Shown: positions 1 to 8,232, counted from the stretch's first letter. The stretch is DNA of 60,852 nucleotides from Methanoregula sp. (GCA_028679075.1 JAJRCF010000021.1:1-60852); one strand, 5' to 3'. Numbers and translations: made by a program. Notes: generated from the letters alone by a model not told the origin.

Positions 1-22
1 CCTTCCGGGAAAACGGGCAGAG

Positions 23-133
23 GGGGGTACCCACCCCTCCCGTACTCAGGGTGGTAGCTACCCCTCCCCTCAGTGGTGGGGGGGTCCCTGGCGCCGGATC
101 CGGCCCGGCAAAAGGGGAGGGGTGGGTACCCCC
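23..133. repeat. GC-rich 19-bp perfect inverted repeat
   Basis: The arm at 23-41 is the exact reverse complement of the arm at 115-133; both contain GGGTACCC and run into CCCCTCCC. The 73-base spacer holds the palindrome GCCGGATCCGGC (92-103) and a partial third copy of the arm motif around 52-68. No gene is seen in 1-260. Whether this is a transcript hairpin, a repeat family member or the end of something outside the window cannot be told here. Confidence 0.7.
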
Positions 134-260
134 AACCCCCCATCCCGCCCCGTGCCGGGCAACACGGGATTGTGTCAGGGATCCTTTACAGGAATACCGA
201 CGGTAGTGATTTTTGCTTTTCAATGATATCCTTATCAGGCCATAACCGAATTCCTGCAAT

Positions 261-389
261 ATGTCTACAAACGACAGAGCAAGCGTAAAGAATGCGAAGA
301 CCATGGGAGCCAAGGCGGCTGCCAGTCTCAAATCCACCAGGAGCACCCCTACCCACGTTACCGGCAAATCTCCCCGGATTAAAAAGTAA
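261..389 (+). CDS. small basic protein of unknown function (42 aa)
   Basis: A 42-residue frame starting MSTNDRASVKN and ending PRIKK. It has seven Lys and three Arg against a single Asp and is rich in Ala, Ser and Thr, which suggests a nucleic-acid-associated or disordered peptide. There is no recognisable domain, signal or membrane segment. It stands alone and is followed directly by a T-run and a strong hairpin (391-424) that would end a short transcript. No good ribosome binding site is visible, so the call rests on composition and on the adjacent terminator. I do not recognise the family. Confidence 0.4.
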   Translation: MSTNDRASVKNAKTMGAKAAASLKSTRSTPTHVTGKSPRIKK

Positions 390-390
390 T

Positions 391-432
391 CTTTTTTGTG
401 GTCTCCGTGGGAATTCCCGGAGACACCTTTTC
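391..432 (+). terminator. T-run and hairpin after the small basic gene
   Basis: A run of six T (392-397) is followed by an imperfect hairpin at 401-424, arms GTCTCCG and CGGAGAC with further pairing of GGGAA and TTCCC inside, then another T-rich stretch. This fits a 3' end for the gene at 261-389. It could also be an unrelated dyad. Confidence 0.4.
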
Positions 433-708
433 CTCCAAGACAGATACGGAGGATCCCTGTTCCCCGTTGTTTTCAGAGATGATGTCCCGCCCGCATCGTG
501 TTTTTCCCGGGGGTGGTCGGATCAGGCCCGGTTATTTTTACTTCGGAATCCATTCCGGGAGCACGGGTCGAAAATTGTACATCATCCTTCTGCGATACGC
601 CCGGCAGGATGCGGGGGTTGACCCGGGACTACGCGTCATCAGGTGCTGCTTCATCACTCCAGAAAAGAAAATGCGGCACCCGCCGATCGCTGACAAGAAA
701 AGTGAAGA
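433..708. other. apparently non-coding stretch
   Basis: Several frames stay open here because of GC content, but none has a credible start, ribosome binding site or protein-like composition. The open frames that extend rightward are antisense to the TPR gene. I see no gene, RNA or repeat. Confidence 0.5.
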
Positions 709-945
709 TTATCCCAGCCCGCTGACATACATCTGGGTTGCCGTGTCGAAGCACTTCATTGCTTCGGGGACCCGGCCCAGTTTTACCAGGGTCTCGCCCT
801 TGTCGAAGATCACATCGGCGTCGTCCGGGACGATCTCCAGTGCATGGTCGTAGGCAGCAATCGCCTTCTCGAACTGCCCCTGGCTGTCAAGGATATTCCC
901 GCGTTCCACAAACTTCTGTTCCTGTTTTACATCTTCTGCATTCAT
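709..945 (-). CDS. small tetratricopeptide-repeat protein (78 aa)
   Basis: A cytoplasmic protein made almost wholly of TPR helices. Two repeats are visible, roughly residues 10-43 (GNILDSQGQFEKAIAAYDHA, then LEIVPDDA) and 44-77 (GETLVKLGRVPEAMKCFDTA). TPRs mediate protein-protein contacts; no catalytic domain is present, so it is probably a free-standing adaptor. I start at the ATG at 945 because GGGGAGG lies just upstream; a GTG at 966 in the same frame is less likely. It is transcribed alone, away from the DUF2178-like gene. A dyad CTGATAC/GTATCAG at 976-999 lies in its likely promoter. Confidence 0.75.
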   Translation of the reverse strand: MNAEDVKQEQKFVERGNILDSQGQFEKAIAAYDHALEIVPDDADVIFDKGETLVKLGRVPEAMKCFDTATQMYVSGLG

Positions 946-1283
946 GTTGTTTTCCTCCCCTGTCACAACCTGTGACTGATACCTGCTTTTTCGTATCAGA
1001 TTTTAGTTATTTGCAAACACGGACCGCCGATCATCATTGGTATACAAGTCTGCCATGCAATAGGTCTGTCAGGAGGTATGAGCTCAGGGTACGGCCGGGG
1101 GCAGGTCAATTGGGGGATCACACGTTGCTGAAAACCTGACCGTGATGACCTGGTCCCGTCCGTAACCTTCCTCCATTAGCTTGCAGTCCCGGCCACTCAC
1201 ACCAGCCGCGTAATGAGAACAATCCTGCTCAATATGAGAAACTATTTTATCTAAATGAGAAACATATGTTACATTGTGAGATC
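946..1283. other. intergenic region between divergent genes
   Basis: This holds the promoter of the TPR gene (minus), including the inverted repeat CTGATAC/GTATCAG at 976-999, and the promoter of the DUF2178-like gene (plus). A possible 17-codon frame at 1078-1131 follows AGGAGGT, but the spacing of one base is too short for normal initiation. No other gene is seen. Confidence 0.5.
1230..1262 (+). promoter_or_regulatory. direct repeat ATGAGAAAC in promoter of DUF2178-like/HTH pair
   Basis: Two copies of ATGAGAAAC lie within about 35 bp, at roughly 1233-1241 and 1254-1262, separated by an AT-rich stretch that could serve as TATA box. They sit directly before a membrane protein/HTH regulator pair, so they could be the binding site of the small HTH protein encoded at 1856-2056. 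Confidence 0.4.
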
Positions 1284-1850
1284 ATGAGAAAGAACACCTA
1301 CTATGCCTTGCTCGCCGGTGTCATTGCCGTCATGATAATTGCCATAGGATTGGGCATGACAACCGGCAACCCGTTGATCCCGGCGATCATTATCATTGCC
1401 GGGATCGGTATCGTCTATATTGGTAAACAGAAGGTTGTTGATGTCATGCAGGACGACCTGTCGGACACCATCTATGGAAAAGCCGCCTCTGGCGCCCTCC
1501 TCGTCACCATCGTGATTGCCACCATCATCTTTGCCGGAACCATGACATTCTACTTCAATTCCGGGTATGGCGGCGGGTTCCACACGTTTGCCAACGGGTC
1601 GGTCAGCGTCTCGTTCATGCACGATGCAACGATACCGGGCCAGGCGATCTACCATGACACCTACCTGATCGCCGACCCCGCCAATCCTACCGGCACGGAT
1701 TTCTGGGGACTCGATATGCTCTTCAAGAACGGGCACCAGGCACTGGAGTTCCCGTGTATATTCGGCATCGGCATGGGCTTCACCGTGGTCCTTCTCGCCG
1801 GCCTCTATGCGGCATTTTCTTATTATTATACCAGGAAATATGAGGTATAG
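1284..1850 (+). CDS. DUF2178-like membrane protein, paired with HTH regulator
   Basis: An integral membrane protein with about four helices: residues ~6-25, ~30-47, ~68-88 and a C-terminal helix around 160-182 ending in the aromatic tail YYYTRKYEV. The segment VVDVMQDDLSDTIYGKAA after helix 2 is the cytoplasmic part typical of DUF2178 proteins, which in archaea and Firmicutes are usually encoded beside a short XRE regulator. The extracytoplasmic loop (~90-150) is rich in Gly and aromatic residues. Function is unknown; the pairing suggests a membrane sensor or partner of the regulator. I start at 1284, preceded by GTGAGATC resembling the archaeal Shine-Dalgarno; an ATG at 1266 would add six residues. 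The regulator gene follows after five bases. A paralogue lies at 14027-14605. Confidence 0.8.
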   Translation: MRKNTYYALLAGVIAVMIIAIGLGMTTGNPLIPAIIIIAGIGIVYIGKQKVVDVMQDDLSDTIYGKAASGALLVTIVIATIIFAGTMTFYFNSGYGGGFHTFANGSVSVSFMHDATIPGQAIYHDTYLIADPANPTGTDFWGLDMLFKNGHQALEFPCIFGIGMGFTVVLLAGLYAAFSYYYTRKYEV

Positions 1851-1855
1851 TCCTG

Positions 1856-2056
1856 ATGAAAAACAAGATCAAGGTGTACCGGGCAATGCGGAACATGACC
1901 CAGGAGGAGCTGGCCGAGCAGCTCCGGGTCACCCGCCGGACGATCAACTCCATCGAGGGGGACAAGTACAATCCGTCGATCGAGGTCGCATTCCGTATTG
2001 CCCGGTTGTTCAAGGTCCCGGTCGAGGAGATGTTCAGCCTTGATGAGGATGAATAA
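1856..2056 (+). CDS. XRE-family helix-turn-helix regulator (66 aa)
   Basis: A minimal DNA-binding protein of the short Cro/XRE type. Residues ~4-58 form the five-helix domain, with TQEELAEQLRVTRRTINSIE as recognition helix-turn-helix and YNPSIEVAFRIARLFKVPVE as the following helices; an acidic tail (SLDEDE) ends it. Proteins of this size bind DNA as dimers, usually as repressors. It follows the DUF2178-like gene by five bases, with GAGGTAT as ribosome binding site, so the two are surely co-expressed. Likely targets, by inference, are its own promoter (direct repeats at 1230-1262) and perhaps the surface-protein island that starts just downstream. A close paralogue is at 14618-14842. Confidence 0.9.
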   Translation: MKNKIKVYRAMRNMTQEELAEQLRVTRRTINSIEGDKYNPSIEVAFRIARLFKVPVEEMFSLDEDE

Positions 2057-2194
2057 CCCGCTTTTTTCCTGCATGTCTGCACGGTGACCATTCAGGATAC
2101 GGTCGGTGGAAGGAGCAGGTACGCCCGGATGGCAATCATCCCGGTATGTATCTCACCGGATTTTATGCACCAACATTTTTGCAATTTGCCAAAA

Positions 2195-2226
2195 AGTTTA
2201 TACACAATGCACAATATATTGTGCAT
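2195..2226 (+). promoter_or_regulatory. TATA box and perfect 20-bp palindromic operator
   Basis: A TATA-like AGTTTATAC (2195-2203) is followed at 2207-2226 by the perfect palindrome ATGCACAATATATTGTGCAT. The palindrome spans the expected transcription start of the gene beginning at 2235, the classic place for an archaeal repressor. A half-site ATGCACAA recurs at 10137-10144 before the gene at 10166, and ATGCACCAA occurs at 2165. Confidence 0.7.
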
Positions 2227-2234
2227 GTGATATT

Positions 2235-4130
2235 ATGAAAGACACGAGAATCATCTCGGGCGCCCTCCTGGCTGTTGGCATATTTGCCGTCATCGTCTGC
2301 GTGGGCATGGTCACCGGATTTACGGCGGCACAGCCGTTCATCTCGGTTGACCTGGTGGGCGATAAGAACATCGGCGACCAGTTCACGGTCACGGGAAACA
2401 CCAGCCTCCCGGCAGGCAGCGAGATCCTCGTGGATATCCACCCGTCATCCCTTGACCTCAGGACCGGGATGGTCACCGATCCAAAGACCGGCGCCACGAT
2501 GCGCCTGGATGAGTCCATGGTGGCTACCGGCATGGTGGGCGTAGAGAACGATCCTGACGGCGTTGCTGCCTGGTCGTTCGATGTGCCTTCGAAAAAATTC
2601 CTGGCCGGCGAATACACCGTGATCGCATATGTGTATGACAAAAACGCGCCGGTGCCGGGAGAGATCTCCGGCACGACAACATTCACGGTCCACGGGACAC
2701 AGGCTGCCGCGGGTACGGCACAGTACATCAGGGTTGATCCCGTTCCCGACAAGACAACCGGCGACCTCCTGATCGTCAGCGGTTCAACGAATTTCCCGGT
2801 GGGGACGGATCTTATGGTCCAGGCTGCCGGCACCAATGGCGGTTCAAAAGTACGCCAGGGAACCGGGGGAGTAAATGTCTGGTCCGCACCAATCGACACA
2901 TCCGTCTCCAGGCCGGGGAGTTACCAGATCACCGTGACGAACATGGTAGGGAGTTTTGAGACCGGGGACTACCGGAAAGGTACGGTTAACGGGACTGCTC
3001 CCTTCACGCTGAAAGGCGCCTACCTCACCACGGAAACACCGGTCAAGGCAACCATCACCAACAACGATTTCATCCGGATAAACGTGATCGGCAACCGGTC
3101 TGCCGGGGAGCAGTTCCTCGTCACCGGGACGACCAGTCTTCCCGTAGGAACGGAAGTCCTCTGGGAGATCACCCCTAATTCCATCTTTACCAACCCGAAC
3201 CAGTCGGGGGAGTTCACCGGTGCAATGGCAAATTCGCAGGTGACAAAAGGCGAGGGTAACACGAACCGGGTATCCTATGCCATGGACACCTGGACACTCC
3301 TGCCGGAGCAGTACAATGTATCGGTATCGACCGTAGTCGGGAACCTCTCCGAGGGCGATTACAGGACGGGCAACCCGACAGGAAACACCCTCTTCACCTT
3401 AAAGCAGGGGCTCGCATCTGCGGGTTCGCCACAGTACATCAACATTGATCCGGTTGGTGAGAAAACAACCGGTGATCTCCTGATTATCAGTGGTTCAACG
3501 AATTTCCCGGCAGGGACGATCCTGATGATACAGGTTGGCAGCCCGGGGATTGGTTCCGGGAGTGACACTATGGTCCGCGAAGGCACCGGCGGAGTTAACC
3601 GGTATTCCATGCCGGCCGATACGGCCCTGCTGAAACCGGGCACGCAGACAATTACGGTCACCAATATGAAAGGCGACCTGGAAAAGGGAGATTACGGCCT
3701 CGGGGACGTAAACAGCACGGCCACATTTACCCTGAAAGGCAATTACCTTGGGACCGACACACCCGTGCAGCCAACCATCACCAACGACGATTACATCCGG
3801 ATAAACGCGATCGGTGACAAAACGGCCATGGACCAGTTCCTCATCTCCGGGACAACCAGCCTTCCCGCCGGAACCGGCCTCATCTGGCAGGTCATGCCGT
3901 ATACGGGGACCGTCCCGACCGGCCTTGACATGAACGCAAAGGGCATTATGGCAAATAACCCGGTGACGAAAGGGGATGGCACCGCAAACCGGGTATCGCT
4001 CGCGGTTGACCTGGGCAACATGGAACCGGGAGAGTACATTGCCATAGTGGGCCCGATGAAAGGAGACCCGGAAAACAGGGATATCGCGATGGGGGACCCG
4101 GTCGGATCCGCCCGGTTTACGGTGGTATAG
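2235..4130 (+). CDS. secreted five-repeat surface protein
   Basis: A 631-residue exported protein. Residues ~8-30 are a hydrophobic signal or anchor helix; the rest is five tandem domains of about 110-130 residues, each opening with a strand like FISVDLVGDKNIGDQF followed by a T(V/I)(T/S)G(N/T)TSLPAG turn. The regular beta-strand pattern suggests Ig-like sandwich domains; I do not recognise the family by name. Domains 2-3 and 4-5 are an internal duplication of a two-domain unit (compare NFPVGTDLM with NFPAGTILM). There is no C-terminal anchor, so it is tethered by the N-terminal helix or released. I start at 2235 because the TATA box and palindrome lie just upstream; the longer open frame from 2106 crosses the promoter. 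Probable role: cell-surface or adhesin-like layer. Confidence 0.85.
   Translation: MKDTRIISGALLAVGIFAVIVCVGMVTGFTAAQPFISVDLVGDKNIGDQFTVTGNTSLPAGSEILVDIHPSSLDLRTGMVTDPKTGATMRLDESMVATGMVGVENDPDGVAAWSFDVPSKKFLAGEYTVIAYVYDKNAPVPGEISGTTTFTVHGTQAAAGTAQYIRVDPVPDKTTGDLLIVSGSTNFPVGTDLMVQAAGTNGGSKVRQGTGGVNVWSAPIDTSVSRPGSYQITVTNMVGSFETGDYRKGTVNGTAPFTLKGAYLTTETPVKATITNNDFIRINVIGNRSAGEQFLVTGTTSLPVGTEVLWEITPNSIFTNPNQSGEFTGAMANSQVTKGEGNTNRVSYAMDTWTLLPEQYNVSVSTVVGNLSEGDYRTGNPTGNTLFTLKQGLASAGSPQYINIDPVGEKTTGDLLIISGSTNFPAGTILMIQVGSPGIGSGSDTMVREGTGGVNRYSMPADTALLKPGTQTITVTNMKGDLEKGDYGLGDVNSTATFTLKGNYLGTDTPVQPTITNDDYIRINAIGDKTAMDQFLISGTTSLPAGTGLIWQVMPYTGTVPTGLDMNAKGIMANNPVTKGDGTANRVSLAVDLGNMEPGEYIAIVGPMKGDPENRDIAMGDPVGSARFTVV
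2391..2696 (+). repeat. 306-bp segment repeated at 4466-4771 (about 95% identical)
   Basis: The segment coding domain 1 of the gene at 2235 matches 4466-4771 base for base over 306 positions with about 16 differences, including about 105 consecutive identical bases. The rest of the two genes is far more divergent, so this is a recent duplication or gene conversion tract. Confidence 0.9.
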
Positions 4131-4309
4131 GCAGAGGAGCCCCCGGGAGACACTCTTTTTTTCCGGATCCTTGCCAGGACTAAAATGACCCTGCCACGAC
4201 AAGAGACCGGGTGATCGTCATCATGCCGTTCTGCCCGTATCCGGGAAAAGATCCGGGGGGTTTCGCCCGTAAAAAAGAGCGCAGGGCACACAACAGTTCA
4301 GGAGAGAAT

Positions 4310-5878
4310 ATGGTAAAACAGAACCTTCTACACGGCAGCGTCATTGCTGCCCTCTTTATTGCTGCCGTCATTGGCGTCAGTATGGTCAACGGGTCCTCGG
4401 TTGAAAAACCGTTCATCTCCGTTGACCCGGTGAGCGATAAGAACAGTGGTGACGCGTTCACCATCACGGGAAACACCAGCCTCCCGGCAGGATCAGAGAT
4501 CCTCGTGGATATCCACCCGTCATCCCTGGACCTCAAGACCGGGATGGTCACCGATCCAAAGACCGGCACTACAGTGCGTATGGATGATTCCATGGTGGCT
4601 ACCGGCATGGTGGGCGTAAAGAACGATCCTGACGGCATTGCTGCCTGGTCGTTCGATGTGCCTTCGAAAAAATTCCTGGCCGGCGAATACACCGTGATCG
4701 CATATGTGTATGACAAAAACGCGCCGGCGCCGGGAGAGATCTCCGGCACGACAACATTCACGGTCCACGGGAGCCAGGCACCCACGGGCCAGGCGCAGTT
4801 CATCCGTGTCGATCCGATCGGCGACAAAAACGTCGGGGACGCATTCACCATCACCGGTACGACAAACCTCCCGGCAGGAAATGAAATCCTGTTCCAGGTC
4901 TACGCGGCGTCCTTTGAACCATCAGCAACGAATCCACAGCAAAGCGGGGAATTCTCCGGAGCAACGGGGATCGTAGCGGTAATGCAGGGAACAGGGGATG
5001 TGAATACCTGGTCCGCGGACCTCGACCTGGCAACGTTCCCGCCACGGGAATACCTCGTGAATGTATCAGCGTTTACCGGAGATGTGAGCAGGCGCGATTA
5101 CTCTTCGGGCAACCCCACCGGCAGGCTAAAATTCACCGTCCACCCGGCAGCAGGGAATGCAGGCACATCCCCGCAGTCGGACAAGGCCGTCGCGGGGGGG
5201 ATCCTCATTGATCCCATCTATGACACCCCGTCAGGAAAACTCCTCGAGGTGACCGGGAAGACCAACCTGTCGGTCGGCACGCCGCTCATCGTCAAGGTGA
5301 TCCCGGCATCCATGGACAATGAGTCAGTCCGCCTCAATTACCAGAACCCGGAGAATGCAGCGGTAATACACGTTGTAAAAGGCGACGGGGTGAACAACCG
5401 ATTCTCGGTAGCACTCGATACCAGTCTCCTCCCCCTTTCGGACCATATCATCCTTGTCTCCGACATGGCCGATGAGGCAGCAGGAATACAATCCGAGCCC
5501 GCAGGGTGGACCGGTTCAGCGCTGTTCAACATCATCGCAGGGACAGCCGGCACGGGCACGTCGCAGGTTAACCTTTCTGCACCCGGCATCTTCATCAACC
5601 CCTTCGGGGACGTTACCGCAGGGGAGTCCGTCACCGTTACCGGCACGACAAACGTGCCTGCCGGGTCGGAGTTCAGGGTCATGGTGATACCGGAGTCCAG
5701 TACCGATTACGAGCACCCGGAACTTGCTGCAACAGTATCGGCTGTCAAAGGTTCCTCATCGAACAACCTCTTCTCGGCTACGCTTGCGACAAAGGATCTC
5801 CCAAAGGGAAACCATATCCTCATCGTATCTGCCGAAGGCTATGAGGCGACCGGGTCCGTCCTGTTCACCGTGGAATAG
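4310..5878 (+). CDS. secreted four-repeat surface protein
   Basis: A 522-residue paralogue of the previous gene. It has an N-terminal hydrophobic segment (residues ~8-25, SVIAALFIAAVIGVSMV) and four domains starting near FISVDPVSDKNSGDAF, FIRVDPIGDKNVGDAF, GILIDPIYDTPSGKLL and GIFINPFGDVTAGESV. Domain 1 is nearly identical at DNA level to domain 1 of the gene at 2235. There are no Cys residues after the signal region and no C-terminal membrane segment, consistent with an extracellular beta-rich protein. I use the ATG at 4310, seven bases after GGAGAG begins; the same frame is open from 4211 but without a ribosome binding site. Function is not established; surface structure or binding is inferred. 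Confidence 0.85.
   Translation: MVKQNLLHGSVIAALFIAAVIGVSMVNGSSVEKPFISVDPVSDKNSGDAFTITGNTSLPAGSEILVDIHPSSLDLKTGMVTDPKTGTTVRMDDSMVATGMVGVKNDPDGIAAWSFDVPSKKFLAGEYTVIAYVYDKNAPAPGEISGTTTFTVHGSQAPTGQAQFIRVDPIGDKNVGDAFTITGTTNLPAGNEILFQVYAASFEPSATNPQQSGEFSGATGIVAVMQGTGDVNTWSADLDLATFPPREYLVNVSAFTGDVSRRDYSSGNPTGRLKFTVHPAAGNAGTSPQSDKAVAGGILIDPIYDTPSGKLLEVTGKTNLSVGTPLIVKVIPASMDNESVRLNYQNPENAAVIHVVKGDGVNNRFSVALDTSLLPLSDHIILVSDMADEAAGIQSEPAGWTGSALFNIIAGTAGTGTSQVNLSAPGIFINPFGDVTAGESVTVTGTTNVPAGSEFRVMVIPESSTDYEHPELAATVSAVKGSSSNNLFSATLATKDLPKGNHILIVSAEGYEATGSVLFTVE
4466..4771 (+). repeat. second copy of the 306-bp segment (see 2391-2696)
   Basis: This is the partner of 2391-2696 and encodes domain 1 of the gene at 4310. 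Most differences cluster in two short patches, as expected if a conversion tract has been eroded locally. Confidence 0.9.
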
Positions 5879-6072
5879 ATCGTTATGCATGCCATACGAA
5901 GACACCCCTCAATTTTTTCCGGGGACCGGGGGAAAAAGAGGAAGACCACGCAACGGTCCGGGAACGGATCGTCAAAGAAATTACTGTTTGCCATGATCCG
6001 GGAGCGGTTCCGGCAAGTACTCGCCCCCCTCTGGAAGGAGAGTACAAGGAAGAAGCAGCGAATGGAGAAACC

Positions 6073-6648
6073 ATGAAAACACATCGTACATCAGGTCTCT
6101 GGCTTATCTGCCTGACCGTCATTATCGCTTTTGTGATTGTTACCCTTGCCGGTTGTGTGGACTCCGCACAAAGTCAGCAGGGCCAGGTGACACCTGCAGG
6201 TAATCCGCAGAATGAAAACCCGGCTCCGGTCGCAACAAAAACAACGGCTGCACCGGCACCGCCGAAAACTGCACAACCGACATCGGCACAAGTCCAGTAC
6301 AACGGCGTTGTAACCATCGACCCTGTCGGAGACCATAAAACTGGCGATACGTTCACTATCACAGGAATTACCAGTCTCCCTGTCGGAACAAACCTGTTCT
6401 GGGATATCGCACCGGATACAGGAATCCCTCCGAAAGGTATCGACATGAACCAGCAGATAGGAATCATGGCAAATAACCAGGTCACAAAGGGTAGTGGCAC
6501 ATCAAACCGGGTCTCGCTGGACGTTGATCTGAAAGACATGCCATCGGGAAAGTATGTTGTTGTTGTGGTCTCCCTGAAAGGCGATCCGATGACCGTGGAT
6601 CCTTCGACAGGGACGCTTGCAGGGTACACCTATATGACCGTGAAATGA
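6073..6648 (+). CDS. lipoprotein with one surface-repeat domain (191 aa)
   Basis: An exported lipoprotein. The N-terminal helix ends in the lipobox LAGC (Cys at about residue 27), followed by a Pro/Thr/Ala-rich linker to residue ~75 and one copy of the island's repeat domain (VVTIDPVGDHKTGDTFTITG). It would sit on the outer face of the cytoplasmic membrane with the domain held out by the linker. Starts at ATG 6073 after GGAGAAACC, a leader shared almost exactly with the gene at 7333. The 194 bases before it (5879-6072) show no convincing gene. It is a single-domain version of the large proteins upstream. Confidence 0.85.
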   Translation: MKTHRTSGLWLICLTVIIAFVIVTLAGCVDSAQSQQGQVTPAGNPQNENPAPVATKTTAAPAPPKTAQPTSAQVQYNGVVTIDPVGDHKTGDTFTITGITSLPVGTNLFWDIAPDTGIPPKGIDMNQQIGIMANNQVTKGSGTSNRVSLDVDLKDMPSGKYVVVVVSLKGDPMTVDPSTGTLAGYTYMTVK

Positions 6649-6730
6649 ACGGAAATCTGCACCCGGGGAAGATCCCCGACACCTGCTCTCGCAGGAAGAG
6701 TAGTATGCGAATGAAAGAACAGGAGATCTC

Positions 6731-7318
6731 ATGAAGACCTATCAGAAAGCACGTCAGGCGCTCATCTGTCTCGCCGTACTCGTCACCATTGCGACCATTG
6801 CAATCGCCGGCTGTACAGACACTACACAGGTACAGCCAGGCGAAGTAACGGCTGCAGGCAATCTGCAGAGTGAAAACCCGGCCCCGGTCACAGCAGTCAC
6901 GAGTAAGGCTGCAACGATCGCAGGGCTATCGAAAACTGCACAACCGGCATCGGCACCGATCTCTTCCACTGGCGTTATAAAAATCGATCCCATCAGTGAC
7001 AAGTACACCGGGGACAAATTCACCCTCACCGGGACGACCAGCCTCCCCGCAGGTACAAACATCCTCTTCCAGATCATGCCGGATACCGGGACACCCCCGA
7101 CCGGCCTTGACAAGGATTCAATGATGAGCGTTGGGGGAAATAACCAGGTAACAAAAGGGGATGGCACACTGAACCGGGTATCGCTTGCCATTGACCTGGG
7201 CCGGCTGGTACCGGGAAAGTATGTTGCCATTGTCGGGAAGATGAAAGGAGACGAGACAACAGGGATTGTCTTTGAGATCGGGAACGACTATAGTTACACT
7301 TACTTCACGCTGAAATAG
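6731..7318 (+). CDS. lipoprotein with one surface-repeat domain (195 aa)
   Basis: A close paralogue of the gene at 6073. It has a signal peptide with lipobox IAGC (Cys near residue 27), a disordered linker containing the same SENPAPV and KTAQPASAP pieces as its neighbour, then one repeat domain opening VIKIDPISDKYTGDKFTLTG. The shared linker shows that the whole gene, not only the domain, was duplicated. AGGAGAT lies six bases before the ATG. Predicted to be anchored outside the membrane; function unknown. Confidence 0.85.
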   Translation: MKTYQKARQALICLAVLVTIATIAIAGCTDTTQVQPGEVTAAGNLQSENPAPVTAVTSKAATIAGLSKTAQPASAPISSTGVIKIDPISDKYTGDKFTLTGTTSLPAGTNILFQIMPDTGTPPTGLDKDSMMSVGGNNQVTKGDGTLNRVSLAIDLGRLVPGKYVAIVGKMKGDETTGIVFEIGNDYSYTYFTLK

Positions 7319-7332
7319 GCCGGGGAGAAACC

Positions 7333-8226
7333 ATGAAAACAGATCAAAAACACGGCAACGGGCTTGTCTGCCTTGCCGTACTCTTCACAATTGCGACCAT
7401 AATAATCGCCGGGTGCACGGATTCCACGGAAGACAGGCAGAACACGGTGAGCACAGGGAGCGAGACCCCTGCCAGCGTCATGGCAGTCACAGCAACAACA
7501 ACAGCACCGTCAACTCCGACACCGGACCCCACTCAGCCGTTCATCACTATCGATCCCATCGGTGAGAAGAAGATCGGGGACCTGCTCATCGTTTCCGGGA
7601 CAACAAACCTGCCGGAAAATTCTGCAATCTACATGTACCGGACCTACGGTGACTCAGGAGAGGAGAAGATGGTAGCAAACAAACAGGTCCTTGCCGGCAC
7701 GGGCGGGACCAACCGATGGAGGTTTGTATCCGATACCACCGGGTTTGAACCCGGCTCCTACAAAATCCGGGTTGCTGCCGCGAAAAAGGGTGTGGAGGGA
7801 TCGGCACAGTTCGACCTGAAAGGCACATACCTTGGCACCGGTACCCCGGTCTTTTATTCCGGGGCGGCAACGGGATCACCGGGCGCACCCACCATCACCG
7901 TCAAGCCGGTGGGCGACAAAACGCAGGGAGATGTCTTCCTGATCTCGGGCACCACCACCCTTCCCAAAGGAACACTCCTGATGTACCAGGTGTATCCCGA
8001 TTATTTTGAGGACCAATCGAAACGATCGGCCACTTCGGCCGCACGGCCCTCAGGCATTGCCGGCGATACCATTGTCATCGGGGGAACGGGGAGCACCAAC
8101 ACGTGGTCCTGTGCACTGGATACGGAAGGGTATGAAAAGACCAATTATATCGTGAACGTCACAACGATCAGCGAGGACAACCTCAGGACCGATGTCTTCG
8201 GGTCGGCGCACTTTGCGATCCGGTAA
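7333..8226 (+). CDS. lipoprotein with two surface-repeat domains (297 aa)
   Basis: An exported lipoprotein with lipobox IAGC (Cys near residue 27), a Thr/Pro linker to about residue 62, and two repeat domains starting FITIDPIGEKKIGDLLIVSG and ITVKPVGDKTQGDVFLISG. The first domain belongs to the GDLLIVSG subtype also seen in domains 2 and 4 of the gene at 2235. The signal region is nearly the same as that of the gene at 6731, 14 bases upstream, so the two are adjacent duplicates in one transcript. The ribosome binding site GGGGAG precedes the ATG. Confidence 0.85.
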   Translation: MKTDQKHGNGLVCLAVLFTIATIIIAGCTDSTEDRQNTVSTGSETPASVMAVTATTTAPSTPTPDPTQPFITIDPIGEKKIGDLLIVSGTTNLPENSAIYMYRTYGDSGEEKMVANKQVLAGTGGTNRWRFVSDTTGFEPGSYKIRVAAAKKGVEGSAQFDLKGTYLGTGTPVFYSGAATGSPGAPTITVKPVGDKTQGDVFLISGTTTLPKGTLLMYQVYPDYFEDQSKRSATSAARPSGIAGDTIVIGGTGSTNTWSCALDTEGYEKTNYIVNVTTISEDNLRTDVFGSAHFAIR

Positions 8227-8232
8227 AACAGG

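Noticed and set aside
292..853. Several open frames of 75-150 codons on the plus strand
   Set aside because: They overlap each other in different frames, lack ribosome binding sites and protein-like composition, and partly run antisense to the TPR gene.
1078..1131. 17-codon frame after AGGAGGT
   Set aside because: The Shine-Dalgarno abuts the ATG with one base of spacing and the peptide has no features.
5885..6076. 63-codon basic frame between the four-repeat protein and the next lipoprotein
   Set aside because: Arg/Lys-rich composition typical of chance frames, no ribosome binding site, and the end runs into the real start at 6073.
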